64,000 nucleotides of DNA from Williamsia soli (lineage in GTDB: Bacteria > Actinomycetota > Actinomycetes > Mycobacteriales > Mycobacteriaceae), in the NCBI RefSeq assembly GCF_017377795.1, contig NZ_JAFRDR010000012.1, positions 108,615-172,614 of the forward strand, written 5' to 3'. Of the stretch, positions 52,587-64,000 are shown in pieces. Each line of letters begins with the position of its first letter. Positions within the stretch are counted from its first letter, which is position 1. A program made the translations under genes and the position numbers. The notes below the pieces were generated by a model. The model did not search any database and was not told the origin of the DNA. It was given only the letters and a program-made list of their open reading frames with translations.

Positions 52587-53729
52587 TCAGATCTCGGCGA
52601 GCACGGAGTTGACCACCTCGGTCACGGTCGTGATGTCGTCGTCTGTGAGGTCGGCGCGGACCGTCAGACGCAGTCGCGACGTGCCGGGCGGGACCGATGG
52701 CGGCCGGAAACAGCCGACGAGGACTCCACGGTCGCGGCAACGCTGGGCGGCGTCGAGGGCACGGGCCGGGTCGCCGAGGACGATCGAGACCACGGCGGCC
52801 TCCGGAACTTCTCCGCCGCACAGTTGGGCCAGGCGCGCAGCATTCGACCGCACGCGGACCGCGAGTTCAGGGCGGTGCCGCAACAGGGTCAAGGCCGCCT
52901 GTGCGGCACCGACAGCAGCCGGGGCGAGTCCGGTGTCGAAGATGAAACTCCGGGCCCGGTCGATGAGGTGACCGCGGACCGCTGCCGATCCGAGCACCAC
53001 TCCCCCCTGAGATCCCAACGATTTGGACAGCACCGCGGTCGCGACGAGATCTGGGGCGCCCGACAGTCCCGCTTCGTGCAGAACACCGCGACCACCGGCG
53101 CCCCGGATGCCGAGCGCGTGGGCCTCGTCGACGAGCAGGACGGCGTTGTGGTCTCGGGCGGCCGAATACAACTGCGTCACCGGCGCGATGGCTCCGTCGA
53201 TGGAGTACACGGAGTCGGTGACCACCATGGCGCGTTCTTCGGTTCGCCTGTCGAGTTCGCGCCGTACTGCATCGTGGTCACCGCGATCGACCACCACCAC
53301 GCGTGCACGCGAAAGCCGGCATCCATCGATCAACGACGCATGCGCGCCGCCGTCGCTGACGATCAGGTCACCGCGGCCCATGAGCGCTGACACGGCCCCG
53401 ACGTTCCCCAGATAGCCGGACGAGAACACGAGCGCAGACTCGTACTCCAGGAAAGCCGCGAGGTCGGCCTCGAGTTCGGAGTGCAACGTGGTGGTGCCGG
53501 TCACCAGCCGCGACGACGTGGCCCCGCCGCCCCATCGCTCGAGAGCGTCTCGGGCACCCGCGATCACGGACGGTTCGCGGGACAGTCCGAGATAGTCGTT
53601 GGACGCCAGGTTGAGCAGGTCGCCCTCGGCGGCACGCGGTACCAACGTGCGATGCAGGCCGGCGGCCGCGCGCACATCCGCGGCCTCGTCAAGCCAGCTG
53701 AGCGCGGTCGCCGTGTCGGAAGATGTCAT
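52587..53729 (-). CDS. bioF: 8-amino-7-oxononanoate synthase
   Basis: A 380-residue PLP enzyme (alpha-oxoamine synthase) that condenses pimeloyl thioester with alanine. The PLP lysine is in TAVLSKSLGSQGG; LNLASNDYLGLSREP, VSDGGAHASLIDG and LLVDEAHALGIRG are family motifs. The ATG at 53729 gives MTSSDTATALSWLDEA, which aligns with mycobacterial BioF; a GTG at 53771 would overlap its own ribosome site. It starts 45 bases after the bioA stop. Confidence 0.92.
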   Translation of the reverse strand: MTSSDTATALSWLDEAADVRAAAGLHRTLVPRAAEGDLLNLASNDYLGLSREPSVIAGARDALERWGGGATSSRLVTGTTTLHSELEADLAAFLEYESALVFSSGYLGNVGAVSALMGRGDLIVSDGGAHASLIDGCRLSRARVVVVDRGDHDAVRRELDRRTEERAMVVTDSVYSIDGAIAPVTQLYSAARDHNAVLLVDEAHALGIRGAGGRGVLHEAGLSGAPDLVATAVLSKSLGSQGGVVLGSAAVRGHLIDRARSFIFDTGLAPAAVGAAQAALTLLRHRPELAVRVRSNAARLAQLCGGEVPEAAVVSIVLGDPARALDAAQRCRDRGVLVGCFRPPSVPPGTSRLRLTVRADLTDDDITTVTEVVNSVLAEI

Positions 53730-53774
53730 CGGATTCACTGCCCAAGAGCGTCTCACAGGCGACGTTGTCACCTC

Positions 53775-55118
53775 TCACCCACTATGACTGCCGGACACTC
53801 GCTCGCCGGTCACCGCCGTGACCGCCGCGCCGATACCACCGACGATCGCGTCGAGATCATCATCTGAGCAGATGAAAGGCGGCATCGTGTAGATGAGGTC
53901 GCGGAAAGGCCGCAACCAGACGCCCGCGTCGACCGCGGCATACGTCGCCGGGCCCATGTCGACCGGTTGCTCCAGCTGCACGACGCCGATCGCGCCTTTC
54001 ACCCGGACCTCACGCACTCCTGACAGTTCGGCGAGTGGGGCCAGTCCGGTGGTCAGACGTTCTTCGATGTGCGTCACCCGCTGTCGCCACGGCGAGGCAA
54101 GCAACAGTTCGGTCGAGGCAAGAGCCACCGCACACGTCAGCGGATTGGCCATGAAGGTCGGTCCGTGCGCCAGCACCCCGACCTCCGAGCGGGAGATGGT
54201 CTCGGCGATGGCACGGGTACACAGTGTCGCCGCCATCGACAGGTAACCACCGGTGAGCGCCTTGCCCAGACACATGATGTCGGGCGACACCCCGGCATGA
54301 TCGGCGGCGAACAGTGCACCGGTGCGTCCGAACCCGGTGGCGATCTCATCGAAGATGAGCAGCAGTCCGTGCTCGTCGCAGATCCGGCGCAGCTCGGTCA
54401 GATAACGCGCGTCGTGGAATCTCATGCCGCCGGCGCCCTGTACGACCGGTTCCACGATGACCGCGGCGAGCTCACCGGAGTGTTCGGCGACCACGTTCTC
54501 CAGGTGTGTGACGTAATCGGCCGAGAACTCTGCGGGGGGTGCGTCTGCGAACACCTGTGGGGTCAACACGTCAGTCCACAAGGTGTGCATCCCACCTTCG
54601 GGATCGCAGACGCTCATCGGAGTGAACGTGTCCCCGTGATAACCGCCGCGCCAGGTCAGCAGTCGGGTACGCCGCGACTCACCACGCGCCCGCCAATACT
54701 GCAGCGCCATCTTCACCGCCACTTCCACCGAGACCGATCCCGAGTCACAGAAGAAGACGGTGCGCAGTGGCTCCGGCGTGATCTGGACGAGGAGTTCGGC
54801 CAGCCGAGCTGCCGGTTCGTGGGTCAGACCGCCGAACATGACATGTGCCATCGCGTCGAGCTGGCGGCGCGCGGCCTCGTCGAGAACCGGATGGGCGTAG
54901 CCGTGGATCGCGGCCCACCACGAACTCATCCCGTCGACGACGGTTGTCCCGTCGGCGAACGTCAGCCGGACGCCGGCTGCGGACCGCACCACCCGCGGCG
55001 CGGGATCCGGGTGCGGCAGGGTCCCGTAGGGATGCCAGATCAGCTCGGAATCGAGGCGCACTATCTCCTGCGCCGACATCGGTGCTCGCGGGGTCGGAAA
55101 CTCGGGCAATGGGGGCAC
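53775..55118 (-). CDS. bioA: Adenosylmethionine-8-amino-7-oxononanoate aminotransferase
   Basis: A 447-residue class III aminotransferase using SAM as amino donor. The PLP lysine is in [50 protein letters not shown] and [12 protein letters not shown] are conserved BioA motifs. It is the first gene of bioA-F-D-B-bsaP-DUF2567. The GTG at 55118 is used; an ATG at residue 14 is also possible. Its promoter is in the 88-bp gap to a divergent acyltransferase; a weak symmetric GGTAC-N5-GTGCC lies at 55177-55191. Confidence 0.94.
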   Translation of the reverse strand: MPPLPEFPTPRAPMSAQEIVRLDSELIWHPYGTLPHPDPAPRVVRSAAGVRLTFADGTTVVDGMSSWWAAIHGYAHPVLDEAARRQLDAMAHVMFGGLTHEPAARLAELLVQITPEPLRTVFFCDSGSVSVEVAVKMALQYWRARGESRRTRLLTWRGGYHGDTFTPMSVCDPEGGMHTLWTDVLTPQVFADAPPAEFSADYVTHLENVVAEHSGELAAVIVEPVVQGAGGMRFHDARYLTELRRICDEHGLLLIFDEIATGFGRTGALFAADHAGVSPDIMCLGKALTGGYLSMAATLCTRAIAETISRSEVGVLAHGPTFMANPLTCAVALASTELLLASPWRQRVTHIEERLTTGLAPLAELSGVREVRVKGAIGVVQLEQPVDMGPATYAAVDAGVWLRPFRDLIYTMPPFICSDDDLDAIVGGIGAAVTAVTGERVSGSHSG

Positions 55119-55206
55119 TGCTCCACCCTAGTGAGCCTCGTGCGGCGTTCCCGGCCGGGGATTCTAAGCAAGAGCAGGTACATTACGTGCCGGAACAGCC
55201 CACCCG

Positions 55207-57483
55207 ATGCTGGGAAGCAACACCGATTTCAGCGCAACCGGACAAGTGAGACACAACCAGTTGACAGCCACGCCCAGTGTGGACAGTCGGCCGCCGTCGG
55301 TTCCGGCCGACACCGTGCCCTCGTATCGCACTGACCTCGACGGCCTTCGTGGCCTCGCCATCGTGCTGGTGGCGTGCTTTCACATCTGGTTCGGACGGGT
55401 CTCCGGCGGCGTCGATGTCTTCCTCACCCTGTCCGGCTATTTCTTCGTCGGATCGCTGCTCCGCCACGTGATCGTCAGCCAGGACGATCGCGCGACACTC
55501 TGGCACACCGTCAATCCGACAAAGCGGCTCACCCGGCTCGCCAGGCGACTACTGCCGGCACTGGTGGCCATCCTCATCGTGATCAGCCTGGGCACGTTGT
55601 TGATCTTCCCCCAGACGAGGTGGGTGTCGACCGGCAAAGAGGTCATCGCAAGCCTCTTCTACTACCAAAACTGGCATCTGGCGTTCAATTCGCAGGACTA
55701 CACCGCGGCCAGCTCGGCCAACAGCCCCCTCCAGCATCTGTGGTCCATGTCGGTGCAGGGCCAGTTCTTCGTCCTCACGATGCTCACAGCCCTCGCGTTC
55801 GCGGGTGCGATCAAGTTGCTGGTGCGGGCCGGCGTGAAGAAGCTGGCCGATCCGACCGTGATCAGGGTCGTGGTGTTCGTCGCCATCCTGGGTGTTGCCG
55901 CTGTGTCCTTCTATTGGGCTCACATGCGCATGGAGGTCAACCAGCAGTTCAACTACTACGACACCATCTCCCGCGCATGGGAACCGCTCGCCGGCGGGCT
56001 CCTTGCGATCTGGATGCCGAAGTGGCGGGTACCGAATGTCATCCGCAGCCTGGTGGCCATCGTCGCCCTGGGCATGATCATCACCTGCGGGTGGTGGATC
56101 GTCGGGGTCGAGCAGTATCCGGGGCCCTGGGCGCTGGTCCCCGTCTTGTCGACCCTCGCCATCATCTGGGCCGGCGCGACAGGCCTGCAGCACGGCCCGA
56201 CGACGGATCAGCCAAAGGTGAACCAGGGGCTCTCGACCCCGCAGATGGTCTGGCTCGGTTCCATCTCCTACGCGCTGTACCTGTGGCATTGGCCGCTGCT
56301 GATCTTTTATCTGACATGGCGGGACAAGGATCACGCCTCGATCGTCGAGGGCACGGTACTGATCGCGGTGTCGATTGCGATGGCCTGGCTCACCAAGCGG
56401 TACATCGAGGAGCCGCTCCGTGCGCCGCGCTCGGTCTCGATCCACAAAGAATCACCGCCGCACAAAGGCAGTCCCACTCGGCACCACCACGCGGCGCACG
56501 CCGCACCGGTCAACCCGTGGCGCGCACGGATGCTGAACTACACCACCGTGGTCACCACGATGCTCGCCGTCGGCGCGATTCTGATGACCGTGGGTTTCAA
56601 GGCCTGGGACTACCACGTCGCACACATGACCGTGGACACGACCGATCTCGACCCGCGGGTGTATCCGGGAGCACGCGCGCTGCTCGAGAACGCACCGGTC
56701 CCCCACGTCGACCCGCAACCCTCGCCGCTGCAGGTCGTCAAGGATTTGCCCGCGACGTCGTTCAACGGCCACATCAGCGACTTCAAGGACGACGGTGTGC
56801 ACGTCGGCGTCTACGGGGATCCGTTGGCCACCAAGACGATTGCTCTTGCCGGAGGGTCGCATGCCGAGATGTGGATCACCGCTCTGGACATCCTCGGCAA
56901 ACAGAACCACTTCAAGGTCAAGACGTACCTGAAGATGGGCTGCCCGCTCTCGACAGAACTGATTCCGAAACAGGCCGGTGTGCCGTACCCGCAATGTCAC
57001 GACTGGGTCGAGAAGGTGGTGCCCCAGATCATCGCCGACAGACCCGATGCAGTGTTCACCAATTCCACGCGACCTCGGGACTACGAGCCGGGCGACTGGG
57101 TTCCCGACGACTACCTGCCGATTTTCGACCAGTTCGGCGAGGCGGGTATCCCGGTGCTCGGCATCCGCGACACATCCTGGCCGCACAACGGCGAGGGGTC
57201 GATCAACACCCCGGACTGTCTCTCGAACAATAATGTCGACGAATGCTCGACCTCGCGCGCGTCGTCGTTCGCCCCCACCAATCCAACGCTGGACATAGTG
57301 CGAGATCACCCCAACGTGTTGCCGCTCGACCTCACCGACGGAATGTGCACCGAAACACAGTGCCCCGCAGTTGTGGGGAACATCATCGTCTACCACGACC
57401 TGCACCACCTCAGCGCAACGTTCGTCCGTAGCTTGGTCCCCGAATTACAGCGGCAGATGCAGGCCGCGCTGCCCTGGACCTGA
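55207..57483 (+). CDS. OafA/YrhL-type membrane acyltransferase with SGNH domain
   Basis: A 758-residue protein. Residues 35-400 form an acyltransferase-3 domain of about 10-11 helices (YRTDLDGLRGLAIVLVACFHIW with the catalytic His; LSGYFFVGSLL). After a linker and a further helix near residue 450 comes an extracytoplasmic SGNH domain: block I ALAGGSHAEMW (Ser around 550) and the terminal DLHHLSATFV with the Asp-His pair. Such proteins O-acylate cell-wall or secreted glycans. It is divergent from bioA and may be the first gene of a transcript into glgX. Confidence 0.88.
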   Translation: MLGSNTDFSATGQVRHNQLTATPSVDSRPPSVPADTVPSYRTDLDGLRGLAIVLVACFHIWFGRVSGGVDVFLTLSGYFFVGSLLRHVIVSQDDRATLWHTVNPTKRLTRLARRLLPALVAILIVISLGTLLIFPQTRWVSTGKEVIASLFYYQNWHLAFNSQDYTAASSANSPLQHLWSMSVQGQFFVLTMLTALAFAGAIKLLVRAGVKKLADPTVIRVVVFVAILGVAAVSFYWAHMRMEVNQQFNYYDTISRAWEPLAGGLLAIWMPKWRVPNVIRSLVAIVALGMIITCGWWIVGVEQYPGPWALVPVLSTLAIIWAGATGLQHGPTTDQPKVNQGLSTPQMVWLGSISYALYLWHWPLLIFYLTWRDKDHASIVEGTVLIAVSIAMAWLTKRYIEEPLRAPRSVSIHKESPPHKGSPTRHHHAAHAAPVNPWRARMLNYTTVVTTMLAVGAILMTVGFKAWDYHVAHMTVDTTDLDPRVYPGARALLENAPVPHVDPQPSPLQVVKDLPATSFNGHISDFKDDGVHVGVYGDPLATKTIALAGGSHAEMWITALDILGKQNHFKVKTYLKMGCPLSTELIPKQAGVPYPQCHDWVEKVVPQIIADRPDAVFTNSTRPRDYEPGDWVPDDYLPIFDQFGEAGIPVLGIRDTSWPHNGEGSINTPDCLSNNNVDECSTSRASSFAPTNPTLDIVRDHPNVLPLDLTDGMCTETQCPAVVGNIIVYHDLHHLSATFVRSLVPELQRQMQAALPWT

Positions 57484-57589
57484 CCACCACATTCACCGAC
57501 CTGTCCGCGCCGCTGCACCCCGCCCGCGCTGGACATGCCACCCGCTCCATCGACAAGTAGGGTCAAGCCATGAAAAAACGAGGGTGCAG

Positions 57590-60019
<2,430 letters not shown>

Positions 60020-60050
60020 CCACTCGTATTCGACAAGCACCGGAGCTTTC

Positions 60051-62378
60051 ATGATCCTGCCGCTCACGGCAACCTATCGGCTTCAGCTACACGCCGGGTT
60101 CACCTTCGCCGACTCGATCGAACACCTCGATCACTATTCGGCTCTCGGGGTGAGCCACTTGTACCTGTCACCGATCCAGACCGCGCAGGCCGGGTCGAAT
60201 CACGGATACGACTGGGTGCCGCCGCCCGAGGTGTCTCCTGCGCTCGGTGGTATCGAGGGACTCCGCGCACTGCGGGCGGCGGCGACGGCGCGAGGCATCG
60301 GTCTCATCGTCGACATCGTTCCCAACCACACCGGTGTCGAGGATCCCAGGCAGAACCCGTGGTGGTGGGACGTCCTGCGGCTGGGTGCCGCATCGGAGTA
60401 TTCCGGTTACTTCGACATCGACTGGTCGAAAGACAATGGTGCCGCGGGCAAGATCGCCCTTCCCGTCCTCGGGTCCCCCGACGATCTCGGCGCCTTGACA
60501 ATCGACACCGATGGCAGCGAGCCGGAGCTCGCCTTCTATGAACATCGGTTTCCGCTGGCACCGGGTACCTATGATCCGGCGAACCCGACGTCGGCGACTG
60601 TCGTGCATCAGGAGCAGTCGTATCGGTTGGTGCCCTGGGACATCGGTGTCATCGGCTACCGGCGGTTCTTCTCGGTCAACGGTCTTGCGGGCCTACGACA
60701 AGAAGATCCCGCCGTCTACGCCGCCACCCACACCCTCGTTCGGCAACTGGTCGCCGAAGATCTCACGGACGGGATCCGCGTCGATCATCCCGACGGCCTC
60801 GCCGACCCTGTCGGTTACCTCGAAAACCTGCGTGCCGACATCGGGCCGGATCGCGTCCTGCTGATCGAGAAGATCCTGGCCCGCTCCGAACCACTCGATC
60901 CGTCCCTGCCGGTCGATGGGACAACCGGCTACGAGGTTCTACGCGCCGTCGGCGCAGTACTGGTCGACCCCCAGGGCGAAGGCCCGATGGGCGATCTGCA
61001 CCAGCGCTACAGCGGCGACCGCGGCGACAACCTGTGGTTGGAAGCCACCGAGCGACACCTCAAACTCTCGATCCTGGACGAGACGTTTCCCGCCGAGAGG
61101 GCGCGGCTTAGACGAACGCTCGTGGCAACCGCGCACGGCGCCGACGTGCCTGCGGCTGAGGATCTCGACGTCGCGATCGGCGCGGTGGTGGCCGGTCTCG
61201 GTGTGTATCGCAGCGACTATCCGGTTCTGTCGGGCACGCTCGAGTCGCTACTGGACACCGAGAGGAAGCGACTCCCCGCTCTCGCGTCGTCGTTCGATCT
61301 GATCGGGTCTGCAGTGGCGTCGGATGCAGAGTCGCGGGCACGCCTGGCACAGGTCTGCGGTGCGGTGACGGCGAAGAGCGTCGAAGACTGCCTCTTCTAC
61401 CGGACCGCACGGTTGGTCAGCCTGCAAGAGGTCGGTGGCAGCCCCGGGGTCTTCGCCGATTCTCTCGACGACTTCCACCTCTTCAACGCTGACCGGGCGT
61501 CGGCGTGGCCGCGCGCGCTCACCTCTTTGTCGACGCACGACACCAAACGCAGCGAAGACGTCCGGGCGCGGATCGGGTTCCTGTCGCAGATCCCGGAGCG
61601 TTGGGCGGAGCTGGTCGATCGCTCCCAGGCTCGCAACCCCGCGCCTGCCGGCGTCACGGGATTGTTCCTGCGTCAGAACCTGTTCGGCGTGTGGCCGGCG
61701 GACGGAGCGGTCACAGCGGAGCTGCGCACCCGCATACACGATTATGCGACGAAGGCCATTCGCGAAGGCGGGGTCGGGACCACGTGGACCGACGTCGACG
61801 AGGCCTTCGAATCCGCCGTCCACGGCTGGCTGGATCAAACTTTCGACGGCCCGTGCGGCGACGACCTGACCGAACTCGTCCACGACACCCGGCACCACCT
61901 CGAGTCCGATGCCGTGGTGCAGAAGGCACTGGCTCTGCTGGCCCCCGGTATCCCCGACGTCTACCAGGGCACGGAGTGGTTCGACGATTCGCTGGTCGAC
62001 CCGGACAATCGACGTCCGGTCGATTACTCGCAGTCCGTGGACCATCCCAAGGTGGCCGTCGTGCGCACCGCACTGCACCTGCGTCGCCGGCGACCAGAGG
62101 TGTTCGTCGCCGGTGACTATCACGCCCTGTCGGCGACCGGTCCCGCCGCAGCCCATGTCGTGGCCTTCGGCCGCGGTGAAAAGGACGCCGGTATCTCGGT
62201 GATCGTGGCCGGCTGCCGCTGGACCGCACGACTGGAAGACAGCGACTGGGAGCAGACGACGCTTGAGCTTCCGGCCGGCACGTGGCGAGAATTGCTGACC
62301 GGAACCGATTTCACCGGTAGCGTGACGACGGCGCGGCTCGGAACCTCGGTCGCGATTCTCGAGCTCGCTGAGGAGTAG
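60051..62378 (+). CDS. treY: Maltooligosyl trehalose synthase
   Basis: A 775-residue GH13_26 enzyme that turns the reducing end of maltodextrin into a trehalose unit. It begins [45 protein letters not shown], the nucleophile Asp245 in [14 protein letters not shown], acid/base near Glu273 in LLIEKIL, and [17 protein letters not shown] are conserved. The length is typical. The partner treZ is not next to it; a xylulokinase starts two bases after its stop. Confidence 0.95.
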   Translation: MILPLTATYRLQLHAGFTFADSIEHLDHYSALGVSHLYLSPIQTAQAGSNHGYDWVPPPEVSPALGGIEGLRALRAAATARGIGLIVDIVPNHTGVEDPRQNPWWWDVLRLGAASEYSGYFDIDWSKDNGAAGKIALPVLGSPDDLGALTIDTDGSEPELAFYEHRFPLAPGTYDPANPTSATVVHQEQSYRLVPWDIGVIGYRRFFSVNGLAGLRQEDPAVYAATHTLVRQLVAEDLTDGIRVDHPDGLADPVGYLENLRADIGPDRVLLIEKILARSEPLDPSLPVDGTTGYEVLRAVGAVLVDPQGEGPMGDLHQRYSGDRGDNLWLEATERHLKLSILDETFPAERARLRRTLVATAHGADVPAAEDLDVAIGAVVAGLGVYRSDYPVLSGTLESLLDTERKRLPALASSFDLIGSAVASDAESRARLAQVCGAVTAKSVEDCLFYRTARLVSLQEVGGSPGVFADSLDDFHLFNADRASAWPRALTSLSTHDTKRSEDVRARIGFLSQIPERWAELVDRSQARNPAPAGVTGLFLRQNLFGVWPADGAVTAELRTRIHDYATKAIREGGVGTTWTDVDEAFESAVHGWLDQTFDGPCGDDLTELVHDTRHHLESDAVVQKALALLAPGIPDVYQGTEWFDDSLVDPDNRRPVDYSQSVDHPKVAVVRTALHLRRRRPEVFVAGDYHALSATGPAAAHVVAFGRGEKDAGISVIVAGCRWTARLEDSDWEQTTLELPAGTWRELLTGTDFTGSVTTARLGTSVAILELAEE

Positions 62379-62380
62379 AG

Positions 62381-63778
62381 ATGACGCTGGTCGCCGGAAT
62401 CGACTCGTCGACCCAGTCCAGCAAGGTTGTGGTGTGCGACACCGAGGACGGCGGGATCGTCCGGTCGGGCAGCGCACCGCATCCGCACGGCACCGAGATC
62501 CATCCCGACCGGTGGTGGGACGCTCTGCAGGAAGCGATCGGTGACGCCGGCGGCATCGACGACGTCGCCGCGGTGTCGGTGGGAGCGCAGCAACATGGCA
62601 TGATCTGTCTCGACGAGAACGGCGAGGTGGTCCGAGACGCCTTGCTGTGGAACGATACCCGTTCCGATACCGCGGCCACCCAACTGATCGACGACCTCGG
62701 TGGGCCGAAACCGTGGGTCGATGAAACCGGCCTCCTTCCCGTCGCGTCCTTCACCGTGTCGAAACTGCGTTGGCTTGCCGATCACGAGCCCGGGAACGCA
62801 GATCGCACCGCCGCGGTGTGCCTTCCCCACGACTGGCTCAGTTGGCGACTGTCGGGCTCGCCGGACATAGCAGACCTCTGGACCGACCGCAGCGACGCCA
62901 GCGGGACCGGCTATTTCAGCGCCGCCACCGGCGAGTATCACGACAACCTCGTGCAGTTGGCGCTTCGCGGACGAAGGCCGCTTCTTCCTCGCATTGCCGC
63001 GCCGTCCGAGACCGCTGCCCGCGCCGCCGGCGGTGCAGGCCTCGGCGCAGGGGCAGGCGACAATGCCGCCGCCGCCCTGGCCCTCGGTGCCGGGCCAGGT
63101 GATTGTGTTGTGTCGCTGGGCACCTCGGGTGTGGTCAGCGCTGTCGGCGACCGATCCCCAGCCGACTACGACGGACTCGTCGCGGGATTCGCCGATGCCA
63201 CCGGCAGACAACTGCCACTGGTCTGCACGCTCAACGGCGCTCCGGTCCTCGCGGCAGTCGCGGACATGCTCGGCGTGGACCTTCAGACGTTCTCAGACCT
63301 CGCGTTGTCGGCACCCCCGGGGGCCGAAGGTCTGTCGTTGGTCCCCTACTTCGAGGGAGAACGATCGCCGAACCTGCCGCACACCCGCGGCGCTCTCCAT
63401 GGGATGACCGGCCGAAATCTGAGCAACGCCAACATCGCTCGCGCAGGCATCGAAGGTCTGTTGTGCTCACTGCAATACTGCACCGACCGGATCGTGGAGC
63501 AGGGCATAGAAATCAACCGGATCATCTTGGTCGGTGGCGGAGCCCGGTCGGCTGCCGTCCGGGAGATCGCGCCGTCGATCTTCGGGCACCCGGTGGTGGT
63601 GCCCGAACCCGGCGAGTACGTCGCCCTCGGCGCCGCCCGCCAGGCCGCGTGGACGCTGACGTCCGATGGCGAGCCACCGACTTGGTCGACCGCTGCCGAG
63701 AGCACCTACGAGGCCGACCCCATTCCGGCTGTATACGAGCAATACCAGGAGGCATCCGGACTGACCGTCGGCCGTTGA
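62381..63778 (+). CDS. xylB: FGGY-family sugar kinase, probably xylulokinase
   Basis: A 465-residue kinase with two actin-like domains. ATP and substrate motifs are [27 protein letters not shown] (xylulokinase-type), the catalytic Asp in [15 protein letters not shown], and [12 protein letters not shown]; the C-terminal [19 protein letters not shown] is the FGGY signature region. It probably phosphorylates D-xylulose, though another ketose is possible. It starts two bases after treY, where treZ stands in many relatives. Array 4 begins right after its stop. Confidence 0.88.
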   Translation: MTLVAGIDSSTQSSKVVVCDTEDGGIVRSGSAPHPHGTEIHPDRWWDALQEAIGDAGGIDDVAAVSVGAQQHGMICLDENGEVVRDALLWNDTRSDTAATQLIDDLGGPKPWVDETGLLPVASFTVSKLRWLADHEPGNADRTAAVCLPHDWLSWRLSGSPDIADLWTDRSDASGTGYFSAATGEYHDNLVQLALRGRRPLLPRIAAPSETAARAAGGAGLGAGAGDNAAAALALGAGPGDCVVSLGTSGVVSAVGDRSPADYDGLVAGFADATGRQLPLVCTLNGAPVLAAVADMLGVDLQTFSDLALSAPPGAEGLSLVPYFEGERSPNLPHTRGALHGMTGRNLSNANIARAGIEGLLCSLQYCTDRIVEQGIEINRIILVGGGARSAAVREIAPSIFGHPVVVPEPGEYVALGAARQAAWTLTSDGEPPTWSTAAESTYEADPIPAVYEQYQEASGLTVGR

Positions 63779-63779
63779 G

Positions 63780-63877
63780 GCCCGGTCGTCGCACGCAAAA
63801 GCACGCTCGGCGTACACAAAAGCACGCTCGGCGTACACAAAGGCACGCTCGGTGTAAGCAAAAGCACGCTCGGCGGG
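63780..63877. repeat. 21-bp tandem repeat array 4
   Basis: Units at 63780, 63801, 63822, 63843 and a partial one at 63864, period exactly 21 bp. Three units start GCACGCTCGGCG or GCACGCTCGGTG and continue GTACACAAA or GTAAGCAAA. The orientation is opposite to xylB and would be sense for a minus-strand gene to its right. An IS30-type element now lies there. Confidence 0.88.
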
Positions 63878-63905
63878 TGGATTCCAGTGAACGTCGCAAC
63901 ACCAG

Positions 63906-64000
63906 TTACGGGGTCGATGTTAGCAACGCGGTGAACGACTCGTTGGGTGTGCGGAAGTCGAGTGCCTTGCGGGGTCGATTGTTCATAGCTCGGGCTACGA
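63906..64000 (-). mobile_element. IS30-family transposase, 3' end (truncated by window end)
   Basis: The last 31 codons of a transposase on the minus strand, ending TAA at 63908-63906. The peptide includes MNNRPRKALDFRTP and NESFTALL. The NxRPRKxLxxxTPxE pattern is the C-terminal signature of IS30-type DDE transposases. Bases 63881-63905 between the repeat array and the stop (including GTTGCGACG on the minus strand) probably hold the terminal inverted repeat. The rest of the element is outside the window. Confidence 0.8.

Noticed and set aside
55119..55206. BioQ operator before bioA
   Set aside because: The region has only a mismatched GGTAC-N5-GTGCC and nothing like the TGAAC-N3-GTTAC site known for BioQ.
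55374..57233. Plus-strand frame of 619 codons within the acyltransferase gene
   Set aside because: A shifted frame of the OafA-type gene; the acyltransferase frame carries all motifs and the shadow has none.

Overview
The window is high-GC DNA from an actinobacterium of the order Mycobacteriales, most likely Gordonia or a close relative. The reasons are gene content and gene order: a mycobacterial his-impA-trp-lgt run, the bioB-bsaP-DUF2567 trio, a glgX(treX)-treY pair, FadD15-like ligases, DHA2-type efflux pumps paired with TetR or MarR repressors, frequent GTG/TTG starts, and gene-to-gene overlaps of 1, 4 or 8 nt. The genus is inferred; no rRNA or other diagnostic gene is present.

Layout. 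1-404: tail of an acyl-CoA dehydrogenase. 405-1719: manganese catalase with a possible SigF-type promoter and a strong shared terminator. 1718-5269 (-): tightly overlapped glycan operon (small membrane protein, WcbI-like, GT-B and GT-A glycosyltransferases). 5469-10735: YdeP/FdhF-type molybdoenzyme, then a TetR repressor divergent from a Rieske oxygenase and a DapB-like dehydrogenase. 10795-14163: phosphoribosyltransferase, TetR plus MFS efflux pair with two operators, HAD phosphatase. 14209-21207: lipid block with two paralogous FadD15-like acyl-CoA ligases around a DUF1275 membrane protein, a crotonase, a small membrane protein and TesB. 21587-29180 (-): pyk, gltD, gltB. 29334-43098 (-): about 13.8 kb carrying hisD-C-B-H-(TM)-A-impA-F-I-(tautomerase)-trpE-(TM)-leader-trpC-B-A-lgt. 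43215-44702: small membrane protein and AdhC. 44889-47658: nadC and nadA without nadB, controlled by a divergent NrtR-type regulator through a clear operator. 47910-49851: MarR plus MFS. 49893-55118 (-): complete biotin set bioA-F-D-B, with bsaP and a DUF2567 gene. 55207-63778: OafA-type acyltransferase, then glgX, treY and a xylulokinase. 63906-64000: 3' end of an IS30-family transposase.

How the genes work together. Most of the window is housekeeping anabolism (His, Trp, Glu, NAD, biotin, trehalose/glycogen) in compact operons. Efflux, lipid and redox modules carry their own repressors and palindromic operators. PriA (hisA) probably serves both His and Trp synthesis, since no trpF is seen here. 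The nearest thing to an undescribed system is a family of short tandem arrays with an exact 21-bp period (two DNA helical turns) in four intergenic places (21243-21410, 47665-47902, 52502-52585, 63780-63877). They share the core GCCGAGCGTGCC or a close variant, usually read in the sense direction of the gene whose stop codon they follow. Also notable are a Trp-Trp leader ORF ending two bases before trpC, and a large palindromic element behind pyk.
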